DNA from: Anaerofustis stercorihominis
GTDB taxonomy: Bacteria; Bacillota; Clostridia; Eubacteriales; Anaerofustaceae
Direction: 5' to 3'
Assembly (NCBI GenBank): GCA_015058295.1
Contig: SVCP01000005.1
Location: 1-64,000 of the forward strand
DNA length: 64,000 nt
The translations under genes were made by a program, and so were the position numbers. The stretch's first letter is position 1, and each line of letters starts with the position of its first letter. The notes beneath the pieces were generated by a model. The model did no database searches and was not told the origin of the DNA. It saw only the letters and a program-made list of their open reading frames with translations. Below are positions 1 through 8,943 of the stretch, piece after piece.

Positions 1-1022
1 AACAGCATCTCCAGAAAAGGCGGAAAAGCGACATTTTTTCTTGACTGTGTGAGCATTATTATGATCTTGTCAGGCAGAAAATCCGGATTGAATTTTACAA
101 ACCCCACATATATTGCCGGCAGGAGTATGGTTATTACGCTTGAAAATACCCGAAGGAAAATCACCGCATTTCTCTTTGTCTGTGATTCGTAATAGTCTTC
201 CGATGAAGTGAGCATTGAAAGTAAAAGTCCGGGAATTATAAGCACAAACGGAGAATTTTCCGCAACGATAACGATCTTTCCTTCGCTGAGGGCGAAAACC
301 GCATCATCGGCTCTTTCCGTTGCCTGAATGTCGGAAATTATACGGTTTTTATTTTGTGACAGTGCATTTTGTATCTGTCCGCTGTCGATTATCGCCGGAA
401 TATTGAGATTATTAAGCTTTTCCCTTATCATATCCACACGGTCCGTATCTGCCTGTCCGTTCAGGTAGCACAGTGCAATTCTTGCAGGAGCTGTTGTTCC
501 GACTGTAATGAATTCCATTTTCAGTTCTTTTGTTTTCAGTCGTCTGCGGATAAGGGAAGTTGAGTCAAGAAAGTTTTCCGTAAAGCCGTCACGTGGCCCT
601 CTTATGACACCTTTGCTTTTTGCTTCCTGAATTGAGCGGCTGTTCATTTTTGTGGCGGTGATGTTTATGAAATGATTTTCTCCGTCAACAAGAAGTGCCC
701 CGTTTCCCGAAAGAACAGCGGAAATTACCTGTTCGTATGTGTTTTCTGTTTTATAATCATACACGGGTACGCTTATATCGGGAGAATTTTCGTTAAGTTC
801 TTTTTTTGTGTTTTCCGGATAAAGAAAATCGCTTGCCATTATCTTCTCAAGGACTGTACGACTTAACATATCCTTGTCGCATATGCCGTCTGTAAATATC
901 AGGACACATTCTTTTTCGCAGATATCGCCTGAGCGGAATGATCTGAAGATCACGTCATCGCAGTTTTTCAGCTCGTCTTTAAGTATTGAAATATTCACGC
1001 TGAGAGAGGTGGTTATTATCAT
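1..1022 (-). CDS. Spore germination protein, GerA/SpoVAF family (3' end outside window)
   Basis: The minus strand reads open from an ATG at 1022 to the left edge, about 340 residues, preceded by a good ribosome binding site (AAAGGAGG, 9 nt upstream). The hallmark GPRDGFTEN motif (around residue 148) and the following ITVGTTAPARIALCY segment identify the N-terminal soluble domain of GerA-type subunits. The first membrane segments begin near residue 280 (PFVLIIPGLLL). GerAA-type proteins sit in the spore inner membrane and form germinant receptors with B and C subunits; SpoVAF is a close homologue. The N-terminal extension is short compared with typical GerAA (about 480 aa), which could fit either. 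B and C subunits would lie beyond the left edge if this is a gerA operon. Family call is firm; which germinant it senses cannot be read. Confidence 0.9.
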   Translation of the reverse strand, partial: MIITTSLSVNISILKDELKNCDDVIFRSFRSGDICEKECVLIFTDGICDKDMLSRTVLEKIMASDFLYPENTKKELNENSPDISVPVYDYKTENTYEQVISAVLSGNGALLVDGENHFINITATKMNSRSIQEAKSKGVIRGPRDGFTENFLDSTSLIRRRLKTKELKMEFITVGTTAPARIALCYLNGQADTDRVDMIREKLNNLNIPAIIDSGQIQNALSQNKNRIISDIQATERADDAVFALSEGKIVIVAENSPFVLIIPGLLLSMLTSSEDYYESQTKRNAVIFLRVFSSVITILLPAIYVGFVKFNPDFLPDKIIIMLTQSRKNVAFPPFLEML

Positions 1023-1072
1023 GCAGATTCCTCCTTTTGTGTTAGTATCTGCATGTTTTTTTATTTTATACA

Positions 1073-1169
1073 CCCCGCCGCAGGCGGCAGGCGGAGCCTG
1101 CCTGCTCAAAGGCTGTGCCTTTGAGCCGCATGTGACACCGAAGGTGTCACATGCGGGCCTGCGGCGGGG
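1073..1169. repeat. Cloverleaf palindromic element (three arms on a closed stem)
   Basis: A 97-bp GC-rich block folds almost completely on either strand. A 13-bp perfect closing stem (CCCCGCCGCAGGC at 1073-1085 with 1157-1169) encloses three hairpins: 7 bp with a GGA loop (1086-1102), 10 bp with a TGT loop (1104-1126) and 13 bp with a GAA loop (1127-1155). Each loop is only 3 nt and almost no base is unpaired. It lies between gerA and the stomatin gene, just beyond the latter's terminator. It looks like a non-autonomous mobile repeat or a hairpin substrate rather than a gene. No protein reads through it convincingly. Confidence 0.8.
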
Positions 1170-1179
1170 GGGGAGAACA

Positions 1180-1212
1180 CAACAAAAAAGATGCCTTGTG
1201 GCATCTTTTCGC
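1180..1212 (-). terminator. Intrinsic terminator of the nfeD-stomatin operon
   Basis: A perfect 10-bp stem (AAAAGATGCC, 1186-1195, with 1200-1209; loop TTGT) lies 24 bases past the stomatin stop and is followed on the minus strand by a T-run. Confidence 0.85.
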
Positions 1213-1232
1213 AAATATCTGATTGTAATTTC

Positions 1233-2123
1233 TTATTTATTCTTATCCGGTTCAAGCACGCCTGTGAGTGAGCTTGCAAGACCTGCGAGGGACTGCAGTT
1301 CTGACGGAATAATGATTTTCGTAGCCTGGCCGTCAGCCATTGTCTGGAGTGCTTCGAGGCCTTTGATCGCAACTACATACTGATTCGGTTCTGCTTCTTT
1401 TATCATCTGAAGACCTTTTGCTGTAGCTTCAGCAACGGCTCTGATAGCTTCCGCTTCCCCCTGTGCTTCACGGATCTTCTTTTCTTTTACGGCATCTGCC
1501 TTGAGGATTGCGGCTTCTTTTTCACCTTCCGCACGAAGGATAGCAGCCTGTCTTTCACCTTCCGCACGAAGGACATTTTCACGTTTTTCACGTTCAGCCT
1601 TCATCTGTTTTTCCATTGCAGACTGAATATCTGCCGGCGGGAGGATGTTTTTAACTTCAACACGGACAACTTTGATTCCCCATGCGTCTGAGATTTCATC
1701 GATGATGAGACGCATCTGGTTGTTGATGTGATCCCTTGATGTAAGAGTCTGGTCAAGTTCAAGATCCCCGATAATGTTACGCAGTGTTGTTGCTGTGAGT
1801 TTTTCCATAGCCATCATCGGATTGTCATGTCCGTAGCTGAAAAGATGCGGGTCTGTTACCATGAAGTAGATAACCGTATCGATCTGCATTGTAACGTTGT
1901 CTTTTGTGATAACCGGCTGAGGCGGATAATCGGCGATACGTTCTTTCATGGAGATCCTTCTTGCTACTCTGTCGATAAACGGAACGAGGAAGTGTACTCC
2001 CGGTTCCCAGATTTCCCTGAATACTCCCAGACGCTCGATTACGAATGTGTTTGCCTGTGGGACGATACGGATGTGTGTTGCGAGAAATGCCACAAGGGCG
2101 ATGAACAGTAATACAAATACCAT
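1233..2123 (-). CDS. SPFH/band 7 (stomatin-like) membrane protein
   Basis: A 296-aa protein with one N-terminal membrane anchor (residues 1-20) followed directly by the SPFH/prohibitin domain (FVIERLGVFREIWEPGVHF onward). A long Ala/Glu/Lys-rich helical region at about residues 175-245 carries repeats of AEGE(R/K)(Q/E)AAIL, the coiled coil that drives oligomerisation in stomatins. This is the QmcA/stomatin group that forms flotillin-like membrane microdomains. It follows the nfeD gene by 26 bp, the classic stomatin-NfeD pairing. The start is supported by AAGGAG 8 nt upstream. Exact physiological role is unknown. Confidence 0.93.
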   Translation of the reverse strand: MVFVLLFIALVAFLATHIRIVPQANTFVIERLGVFREIWEPGVHFLVPFIDRVARRISMKERIADYPPQPVITKDNVTMQIDTVIYFMVTDPHLFSYGHDNPMMAMEKLTATTLRNIIGDLELDQTLTSRDHINNQMRLIIDEISDAWGIKVVRVEVKNILPPADIQSAMEKQMKAEREKRENVLRAEGERQAAILRAEGEKEAAILKADAVKEKKIREAQGEAEAIRAVAEATAKGLQMIKEAEPNQYVVAIKGLEALQTMADGQATKIIIPSELQSLAGLASSLTGVLEPDKNK

Positions 2124-2149
2124 GTTTGTGTACTCCTTAATCTGAAATT

Positions 2150-2608
2150 TTATTCATTGTCTGTTTTATAAGCGGAAACAATCAGCTTTACACCTTTTAT
2201 GTCTCCGATAATTACTTTGCTGTTTTTCGGGATGGTTTCGGTGGAGCCTTCGGGAAGTTTTGCACTCCACATCTGTCCGTTGATCTTGACCTGTCCGCCG
2301 TTCTGTTCGGTTATGTCAGTCTGTGCAAACCCTGTTTTCCCGATGAGAGCATCTGAGTTTGTCTTTATGGCCTTACTGTTTATTTTTCTCTCAAGCTTCG
2401 GCCTGACGAAGAAAAACAACGCGGCAGACACTACAGCAAATGCAATTATCTGCAGATATGTGGGTGCCGAGATCATCGCAAGTACCAGTCCTGCGAGAGA
2501 GCCGAACCCGAACCATATGCAGTAAAGACCGACGGTAGACAGTTCCACCACAACGAGCAGCACCATACTGAGTATCCACAGTATTGCGTTGATGTTTATA
2601 CCGTCCAT
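2150..2608 (-). CDS. NfeD family protein (short, membrane plus OB-fold)
   Basis: A 152-aa protein starting at 2608 with GAGGTGA just upstream; an in-frame ATG exists at 2710 but lacks such a site and would add a non-family extension. It has about three hydrophobic segments in residues 1-80 (ILWILSMVLLVVVELSTVG, then FGSLAGLVLAMI and LQIIAFAVVSAALFFF), followed by a soluble beta-rich C-terminal OB-fold (GKTGFAQTDI...GQMWSAKL). This is the truncated NfeD form lacking the ClpP-like protease domain, which acts as partner of the downstream stomatin gene. Confidence 0.9.
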   Translation of the reverse strand: MDGININAILWILSMVLLVVVELSTVGLYCIWFGFGSLAGLVLAMISAPTYLQIIAFAVVSAALFFFVRPKLERKINSKAIKTNSDALIGKTGFAQTDITEQNGGQVKINGQMWSAKLPEGSTETIPKNSKVIIGDIKGVKLIVSAYKTDNE

Positions 2609-2632
2609 AAAATCACCTCTTTCTTTGAATTT

Positions 2633-2662
2633 ATTATACATTAAGTCATTAACCATTGGCAA
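2633..2662 (-). promoter_or_regulatory. Promoter of the nfeD-stomatin operon
   Basis: Minus-strand TTGCCA (2657-2662) and TATAAT (2633-2638) separated by 18 bp, 25 bp before the nfeD start. Confidence 0.6.
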
Positions 2663-2762
2663 CTTATTTAATGAAATTTTAATAATCGCTTGTATAATAC
2701 GGGCAAACACAGACTTTTCTCATGAATTTTGCTGTGAATCTGATATTTACTTGTTTTGCGTG

Positions 2763-2791
2763 TTGTTAAATAACTTTAAAAATGTTATTAT
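2763..2791 (+). promoter_or_regulatory. Likely promoter of the cdaA-cdaR-glmM operon
   Basis: TTGTTA (2763-2768), 17-bp spacer, TATTAT (2786-2791). It leaves a leader of about 90 nt before cdaA in which I recognise no known riboswitch. Confidence 0.5.
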
Positions 2792-2886
2792 TTATATGGA
2801 TACGTGGGCTTACCGGATTTAATGGTTCACAGTTATCGTTTTACCGGTCATATGACCGCATATATTACCTTATTGGAGAAATGTTT

Positions 2887-3756
2887 ATGGGTACATTGTT
2901 CAACAGTGGAATTTTCGATATATTCAAGGCAATGAATATTGCCTCTGTGATAGATATTGCAATAACAGCATTTGCAATTTACAAATTAATATCCTGGATA
3001 AGAGGCACGCAGGCGGAACAGGTTGTGTACGGTCTTGTCATTATCTTCGCCATTACGCAGCTTTCGGACTGGTTCGGATTTATTACCATCAATTACGTAT
3101 TAAAGAGTTTCATGACGGTCGGACTTCTCGCCCTTGTAATTATGTTCCAGCCGGAACTTCGTCATGCACTCACAAAGCTCGGAAGCAGCCGTTTCAAGAT
3201 ATTCAACTTCACCATCCTCGGGAATATACTCGGGCAGGATGTTTCCGCAGAAGCTGTTCAGGATGTGGTGACAACACTCATCGATACCCTCAAGGAACTG
3301 TCTGCGACGAAAACAGGCGCACTTATCGTTATGGAAAGAGAGGCAAGGCTGACCGATATCATCAATTCCGGAGTATATCTTGATGCAAAGGTGTCAAAGA
3401 GCCTTCTGCTGAATATATTTTACCCCAAAACGCCTATGCATGACGGAGCGGTTGTTATCGGAAGCAATCATATGCGTATTACGGCTGCGGCATGTCTTCT
3501 GCCTCTTACGCAAAACCCGAATCTGAATCCGTCGCTTGGTACAAGGCACCGTGCGGCTATCGGTATAAGCGAAAAATCCGACTGCATCGTACTTGTTGTA
3601 AGTGAGGAAACAGGCGTTCTCTCTTATGCAATCGGCGGCAGACTTTCAAGATTCGTCGATCTGAAAACAATCGAAGCAATGCTTAATGACGCGTTTATGC
3701 CTGCGGAAAAGAAAAGCCTTTTCAGATCGCTGGGAGGTGGCAACGATGAAAAATAA
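2887..3756 (+). CDS. cdaA: Diadenylate cyclase CdaA (membrane type)
   Basis: A 289-aa protein that makes cyclic di-AMP from two ATP at the membrane. Three hydrophobic segments occupy residues 1-85; the DAC catalytic domain follows, with the DGA motif at about 186-188 (MHDGAVVIG) and RHR at about 220-222 (TRHRAAIGISE), the two ATP-binding signatures. The start at 2887 fits GGAG 8 nt upstream; an ATG at 2881 is too close to it. It overlaps cdaR by 11 bp and leads the operon ending in glmM, the conserved cdaA-cdaR-glmM arrangement that ties c-di-AMP to potassium and cell-wall homeostasis. Confidence 0.95.
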   Translation: MGTLFNSGIFDIFKAMNIASVIDIAITAFAIYKLISWIRGTQAEQVVYGLVIIFAITQLSDWFGFITINYVLKSFMTVGLLALVIMFQPELRHALTKLGSSRFKIFNFTILGNILGQDVSAEAVQDVVTTLIDTLKELSATKTGALIVMEREARLTDIINSGVYLDAKVSKSLLLNIFYPKTPMHDGAVVIGSNHMRITAAACLLPLTQNPNLNPSLGTRHRAAIGISEKSDCIVLVVSEETGVLSYAIGGRLSRFVDLKTIEAMLNDAFMPAEKKSLFRSLGGGNDEK

Positions 3757-4957
3757 AATCGATACAAATAAAGATAAACTCCTCCGTATGGTAATATCTC
3801 TTGTTCTTGCGTTCTTTCTCTGGGCATTTGCTCTCTCGAATACGGATCAGACCCAGACAAAGCAGTTCAAGGGTGTTCCCGTTACATTTATAAACGAAGC
3901 TAACCTCACAGCGCTTGATCTTGTACTTGATAATGACAAATTCACTGTCGATGTTACTCTTTACGGAAATACGGTGCAGGTGTCAAAAATGCAGAAAAGT
4001 GATCTTGTGGCTATAGTTGATGTATCTTCCGTAAAATCCGTAGGACTTCACAGCCTTGAAGTGAGTATATCCGGTGCGGCGCAGAATGTTAGCGTGTCGG
4101 AGATATCAAATAAGTATATCAGCGTCAGCGTAAGTGATATGAAGTTTGCTGAAAAGGTTGTTGAAATATCCAAAACAGGTACACTTGCTGAAGGATATGC
4201 CGTTATCGGTGAAGACAGCGATTTCAAAGTAGCTGAAGTTTACGGAAATGCTGAGAATGTAGGCAAAGTGGCTTCCGTGAAAGCAAATATAAATGTGAAC
4301 TCCGTATCTCAGGATGTAAGGATGAAAGCACAGCTTGTGGCATATGATGAAAATGATCAGCCGGTGAGCAATGTGACTGTTGCTCCCGAGAATGTTGATA
4401 TAAGTATTACCGTAGGCAAGATCAAGGAAGTACCGCTTGAACTCATAACTGCGGGAAATGTTCCCGAGGGATTTGTGTTCTACGGAGTGACATCGGATAT
4501 TGACACAGTAAAAATTGCTGCGAAAGAAAACATACTCAACGGTATAACATCTGTAAAAACTGCAGCTATGGATATATCTTCCAGAACTGCATCCTACACT
4601 ACAAGCGTGTCGCTTGAAGCTGTAGAAGATGTGGTGTTCCTGTCGGAAACTCCCATAAGGGTAAATGTACAGATCGAGCCGGAAGAAACCAGGGAACTGA
4701 GTTTTTCTACGGTAAGTTTCATAAATGTTACGGAAGGTCTCAGTGCATCTGCGGTACATTTTAACGGGCTGACAGCAACGTTCTCCGGTGATGGCAGGAT
4801 TATTTCGGAACTTGATACAAATGATGTAAAGGTATATGCGGATCTTAAGGATCTTGAGGAAGGAAGTCATACGGTGACGGTAGAATTTGATCTGCCCGAG
4901 GGAGTCAGGCTGAAAAATACAGAGCCGATGCAGCTTACCGTAACCGTAAGTAAATAA
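3746..4957 (+). CDS. cdaR: CdaR (YbbR-domain) regulator of CdaA
   Basis: A 403-aa extracytoplasmic protein with one N-terminal membrane anchor (about residues 11-31, LLRMVISLVLAFFLWAFALS) followed by consecutive YbbR repeats (VPVTFIN..., VEISKTGTLAEGYAVIG..., VPLELITAGNVPEGFVFYG..., FSTVSFINVTEGLSASA...). YbbR proteins bind and modulate CdaA. The start at 3746 has GGGAGGTGG upstream and overlaps the cdaA stop, indicating translational coupling. Sequence conservation is low outside the repeats, as usual for this family. Confidence 0.92.
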   Translation: MKNKIDTNKDKLLRMVISLVLAFFLWAFALSNTDQTQTKQFKGVPVTFINEANLTALDLVLDNDKFTVDVTLYGNTVQVSKMQKSDLVAIVDVSSVKSVGLHSLEVSISGAAQNVSVSEISNKYISVSVSDMKFAEKVVEISKTGTLAEGYAVIGEDSDFKVAEVYGNAENVGKVASVKANINVNSVSQDVRMKAQLVAYDENDQPVSNVTVAPENVDISITVGKIKEVPLELITAGNVPEGFVFYGVTSDIDTVKIAAKENILNGITSVKTAAMDISSRTASYTTSVSLEAVEDVVFLSETPIRVNVQIEPEETRELSFSTVSFINVTEGLSASAVHFNGLTATFSGDGRIISELDTNDVKVYADLKDLEEGSHTVTVEFDLPEGVRLKNTEPMQLTVTVSK

Positions 4958-4959
4958 AA

Positions 4960-6546
4960 ATGAGATACAAAGCAGAAGAAATAAAGATAAATATTGATAA
5001 ACTCATAAAGACAAAGCCCAGGGAAGCTATCATATCAAAGCTTTCCCTTGAGGAGTCTCTTGTGAAGAATTTTACAATTACAAGACGCTCTCTTGACAGC
5101 CGTTTTCATGAAAGCAGCGGAATATTTTATATATTCAATGTGGAGTTTGACTATCCTAAAAAGATAAAGTCCAAATCCGTGAAGCCTGCCGACAAGGACG
5201 AAGGTGTGCCTGAGGCTGAGAAGATCACAAAGGATATTCTTCGCCCTGTCATCGTCGGAGGAGGCCCTGCAGGACTGTTTGCTGCACTCAGGCTTGTGGA
5301 AGCAGGTGTATGCCCCATTCTTATTGAACGCGGAAAAGATATGCAGGAAAGAGCGGAAGATGTGAATTTATTCTGGAATGGCGGAGAGCTTGACGAAGAA
5401 TCAAACGTGCAGTTCGGTCTCGGCGGAGCAGGGGCTTTTTCCGACGGAAAACTCAACAGCAGGATAAAATCTCCGTATACGAGATATGTTGCGGGACGTC
5501 TTGTGAATTTCGGGGCAAAGTATGAGACTATGTATTCCGCAAAGCCGCATCTCGGAACGGACAAGATACGAATCATCGTTTCCGATATAAAGGCATATCT
5601 CGAGGAAAAGGGTGTGGATTTCTACTTCGGAGAGAAACTTACCTCCATTGAGATATCTGACGGAAAAGTATGCGCAGCAATCACAAATAACAACCGATTC
5701 GAAACAAACGATATTTTCCTTGCAATCGGAAACAGCGCAAGGGACACTTTTGAGATGCTTTACGAAAAGGGTGTTGCCATACAGGCAAAGCCCTTCGCCG
5801 TCGGGGTAAGGGTAGAGCATCCTGCAGAGGTGATAAACGAATATGTATACGGAAGTTACGTAGGGCATCCGCTCCTTAAAAATGCGGATTATTTACTGAA
5901 ATACCATGACGATGAGTATGACAGAAATGTATATTCCTTCTGTAACTGTCCGGGAGGATTTGTTATAAATGCGTCTTCCGAAAAAGAAAGACTTGCAATA
6001 AACGGTATGAGCTATTCAAAGCGAAACGCAAAGAATACAAACAGCGCTATCGTCGTGCAGGTAGGGCCGAAGGATTTCGGAGAGCATCCTCTCGATGGTG
6101 TGAGATTTGCAAGGGAGCTTGAAGAGAAGGCATTTGAGCTTGGCGGAGGGGATTATTCCGTTCCGTATATGTCAATAGGGGAATTTATCGGAAATGACGA
6201 TGAAGTGGACACACTCCCTACACCCAGACCTATATGCGTATACGAAGATCTGAATGAAATATTCCCGGATTTTGTAAAAGTGCCACTTAAAAATGCACTT
6301 ATGTCATTTGCTGAAAAGATTGAAGGCTTTGACAGGGGAGTTATGTCTGCGGTTGAAAGCAGAACATCTTCTCCCGTAAGAATACCGAGAACTAAAGACA
6401 CATATGAAAGCATAAATACGAAAAATCTCTATCCCATAGGCGAAGGAGCCGGCTACAGCGGGGGAATTATGAGCAGTGCTGTTGACGGAGTGAAAGCTGT
6501 GGATAGGATGATCGCAAAATATAACAAAGAAGAGGCAGGTGAATAA
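4960..6546 (+). CDS. FAD-dependent dehydrogenase-like protein (COG2509 type)
   Basis: A 528-aa flavoprotein starting 2 bp after cdaR. Residues 1-90 form a small N-terminal domain; the dinucleotide-binding motif GGGPAG is at 100-105, followed by conserved GLGGAGAFSDGKL, which is characteristic of the uncharacterised NAD(FAD)-utilising dehydrogenase family. The C-terminus has a second FAD contact (YPIGEGAGYSGGIMSSAVDG). Substrate unknown. Its position between cdaR and glmM is conserved in many clostridia as far as I know, but a link to cell-wall synthesis is only inferred from location. It is translationally close to glmM (stop 1 bp before the glmM start). Confidence 0.88.
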   Translation: MRYKAEEIKINIDKLIKTKPREAIISKLSLEESLVKNFTITRRSLDSRFHESSGIFYIFNVEFDYPKKIKSKSVKPADKDEGVPEAEKITKDILRPVIVGGGPAGLFAALRLVEAGVCPILIERGKDMQERAEDVNLFWNGGELDEESNVQFGLGGAGAFSDGKLNSRIKSPYTRYVAGRLVNFGAKYETMYSAKPHLGTDKIRIIVSDIKAYLEEKGVDFYFGEKLTSIEISDGKVCAAITNNNRFETNDIFLAIGNSARDTFEMLYEKGVAIQAKPFAVGVRVEHPAEVINEYVYGSYVGHPLLKNADYLLKYHDDEYDRNVYSFCNCPGGFVINASSEKERLAINGMSYSKRNAKNTNSAIVVQVGPKDFGEHPLDGVRFARELEEKAFELGGGDYSVPYMSIGEFIGNDDEVDTLPTPRPICVYEDLNEIFPDFVKVPLKNALMSFAEKIEGFDRGVMSAVESRTSSPVRIPRTKDTYESINTKNLYPIGEGAGYSGGIMSSAVDGVKAVDRMIAKYNKEEAGE

Positions 6547-6547
6547 T

Positions 6548-7879
6548 ATGGCAAGATTATTCGGAACAGATGGTGTAAGAGGTGTTGCAAACGAATATCT
6601 CACACCGAAAATGGCATTTGAACTCGGTGCGGCAGCGTGTGAAGTACTCAAAAAGGACGGACAGATCCCCGTTTTTGCGGTAGGCATGGACACAAGAATT
6701 TCATGTGATATGCTTTTCTGCTCCCTTGCAAGCGGCATTATGAGTGCGGGAGGAGATGTAATAGAACTTGGCATCATTCCCACTCCGGCAGTGGCGGTTC
6801 TTACAAAATACTATAAGGCAGATGCAGGTGTCGTTATCAGTGCATCTCACAATCCGTTTTACGACAATGGAATCAAATTCTTCGGCTCTGACGGATACAA
6901 GCTTGATGACGATCTTGAAGACATGATCGAAGAAAAGATGGGAAAAGTAACTGCGGTAACTCATGAAAACATCGGCTGCAAGAGTGTTATGAGTGATGCT
7001 ACGGAAATATACAAAGATTATATCCTGGAAAAATTCAGTGATCTTGATCTTTCCGGAATGAAGATCGCTCTTGACTGTGCAAACGGTGCGACGGAAAAGG
7101 TTGCGAAGATGGTATTTGAAGAGCTCGGTGCACAGGTTGATGTTATCTTTGCGCAAAGCAATGGTATAAACATCAATGTTGACTGCGGTTCAACTCATAC
7201 GGAAAATCTCAGAAAATTCGTCAAAGAAGGAAATTATGATATAGCGTTTGCTTTTGACGGCGACGGCGACAGACTTATCGTTGTTGAAAAAGACGGCGAA
7301 GAACTTAACGGTGACAGACTTATTTATGCAATAGCAGCAGATCTGAAAGAAAACGGCCTTCTTGCAAAGGATACGGTGGTCGCAACTATCATGAGCAACT
7401 ATGCAATGGACGTTGCGCTGGAAAAACGTGGTATAAAGATCGTCAGAACAAAAGTCGGCGACCGTTACATCATGCTTGAAATGCTCAAAGAAGGATATAT
7501 CTTCGGCGGGGAGCAGTCAGGACACATGATCTATCTGCCTGCAAACACAACAGGCGACGGCATTATCAGCGGTGTGCTTACCGCAAAAATGCTCAAAGAA
7601 GGCAATCTCAATAAATACCTCGATGAGATCACACTTTTCCCGCAGGCTCTTGTAAACGCAAAAGTATCAAAGGAAATGAAAGAACACTACGGTGAAAATC
7701 CCGCTGTTGCACAGGCTATCGCAAAGATAAATGAAAAATACAGCGGTTCCGGCAGACTGCTTATCCGTCCTTCGGGAACGGAAAATCTCGTGCGTGTAAT
7801 GATCGAAGGAAACGATCCCGAAGAGATCGCAAAAGACGCAAAAGAGCTTGCGAGCCTTATTGAAGAACTTTGCAGATAA
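6548..7879 (+). CDS. glmM: Phosphoglucosamine mutase
   Basis: A 443-aa enzyme converting glucosamine-6-phosphate to glucosamine-1-phosphate for UDP-GlcNAc and peptidoglycan. The catalytic phosphoserine is at about Ser100 in ISASHNPFYDNG; the Mg2+ loop FDGDGDRL is at 236-243; the substrate loop GGEQSGH and the C-terminal phosphate-binding RPSGTENLVRVMIEG are present. Length is normal. The ATG at 6548 is preferred over an in-frame GTG at 6539 because AGGTG lies just upstream. It is the last gene of the c-di-AMP operon, closed by a terminator. Confidence 0.97.
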   Translation: MARLFGTDGVRGVANEYLTPKMAFELGAAACEVLKKDGQIPVFAVGMDTRISCDMLFCSLASGIMSAGGDVIELGIIPTPAVAVLTKYYKADAGVVISASHNPFYDNGIKFFGSDGYKLDDDLEDMIEEKMGKVTAVTHENIGCKSVMSDATEIYKDYILEKFSDLDLSGMKIALDCANGATEKVAKMVFEELGAQVDVIFAQSNGININVDCGSTHTENLRKFVKEGNYDIAFAFDGDGDRLIVVEKDGEELNGDRLIYAIAADLKENGLLAKDTVVATIMSNYAMDVALEKRGIKIVRTKVGDRYIMLEMLKEGYIFGGEQSGHMIYLPANTTGDGIISGVLTAKMLKEGNLNKYLDEITLFPQALVNAKVSKEMKEHYGENPAVAQAIAKINEKYSGSGRLLIRPSGTENLVRVMIEGNDPEEIAKDAKELASLIEELCR

Positions 7880-7896
7880 TATTTTGAGAAACCTGT

Positions 7897-7927
7897 GAAA
7901 CTGCCGCATTTTACGGCAGTTTCTTTT
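7897..7927 (+). terminator. Terminator after glmM
   Basis: Perfect 10-bp stem GAAACTGCCG (7897-7906) with 7914-7923, loop of 7, then TTTT. It overlaps the start region of the next gene's leader. Confidence 0.85.
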
Positions 7928-7943
7928 GACAGAGAGGAAATTT

Positions 7944-8921
7944 ATGCACAATACAGAGATTGCCGGAAAAATATACCGGGCAGCACTTTCGTCCGGGTTT
8001 GACAATTGTGGAATAATTCCGGTGAATTATCTTGACGGATTTAAAGATCGTATCCGTCAAAGGCGGAAAGATATACCGTCAAGCACACTGTTTTATAAAG
8101 TCATAGGGTATCTGCAAAATACAAAAAAACGGTTTCCGTGGGCAAAATCATTTGTTATATGTTCATACTGGTATGGAAAATACCGTTATCCGGAAGAATT
8201 GCGTGGCCGGTATGCAAAGGATTTTTTTCTTATGCCTGAGGATCACCCCGCGAAAGGATATGATCATCTTGCATTTGAAAAATGGTTTTCTGACAATGGA
8301 ATAAGATATGCAGGCGGAGATCAATTCAGTCATTTCAGCGCAGGCCCTCTGAGATATGCGGCGGTAATGGCGGGAATGGGTATAATAAGGAAAAATAACT
8401 TTTTTTATACTGAAAATGGCTCTTACAATCTCCTGGTCGGATATGTTATAGGAGAAGAATGTGAGCTTATTCACCAACACAACCTGAAACCGTGCCCGGA
8501 TTCGTGTGATATTTGCCGCAAATCCTGCAGGACAAAGGCATTGAAGGGAGCATATACCATGGATCCGTTCAGATGTGTTTCTCTGTGGACGACCTTCGGC
8601 AAAGGCTTTGTGCCTCCGTATCTTAAAAAAGAAATGTTCGAAGAATGGATGTGCGGCTGCGATAACTGTCAGGATGCCTGTCCATATAATAAAAAGCACA
8701 ACTGGGACGAAGGAGAGAGTTTTTCGGAAATAGACGCCATAGCAGGAGAGCTTCTGCCTGAAAACATCCAAAACCTTACGGATGAGTATATACTGACGCA
8801 CATCATTCCGAAAGCCGGAAAACATCTCGGCAAAAGAGATGTTTCCACTCTGAGAAGGAATGCAAAGCGTGCGGTAAGATACAGAAAAGATATATCTTCG
8901 GATGAATATAACAAAACATAA
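7944..8921 (+). CDS. QueG-like 4Fe-4S protein (epoxyqueuosine reductase homologue)
   Basis: A 325-aa protein with an N-terminal QueG/reductive-dehalogenase-like region and a C-terminal double 4Fe-4S ferredoxin domain: CPDSCDICRKSC (about 190-201) and MCGCDNCQDACPYNKKH (about 237-253). QueG is the cobalamin-dependent epoxyqueuosine reductase of tRNA queuosine synthesis; this homologue is somewhat shorter and has no C-terminal HEAT repeat, so a different reductase role is possible. The start at 7944 has AGAGGAAA upstream. It is separated by 22 bp from the serpin gene and may be cotranscribed with it. Confidence 0.7.
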   Translation: MHNTEIAGKIYRAALSSGFDNCGIIPVNYLDGFKDRIRQRRKDIPSSTLFYKVIGYLQNTKKRFPWAKSFVICSYWYGKYRYPEELRGRYAKDFFLMPEDHPAKGYDHLAFEKWFSDNGIRYAGGDQFSHFSAGPLRYAAVMAGMGIIRKNNFFYTENGSYNLLVGYVIGEECELIHQHNLKPCPDSCDICRKSCRTKALKGAYTMDPFRCVSLWTTFGKGFVPPYLKKEMFEEWMCGCDNCQDACPYNKKHNWDEGESFSEIDAIAGELLPENIQNLTDEYILTHIIPKAGKHLGKRDVSTLRRNAKRAVRYRKDISSDEYNKT

Positions 8922-8943
8922 ATCATATACAGAAAGGGATAAT

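Noticed and set aside
874-1383. Plus-strand open frame over the cloverleaf
   Set aside because: It is antisense to gerA and stomatin and crosses the palindrome and terminator; no start signal and no family.
4106-4870. Long minus-strand open frame within cdaR
   Set aside because: Shadow of the real YbbR coding frame; unusual Tyr/Ser/Cys-rich composition and no ribosome binding site.
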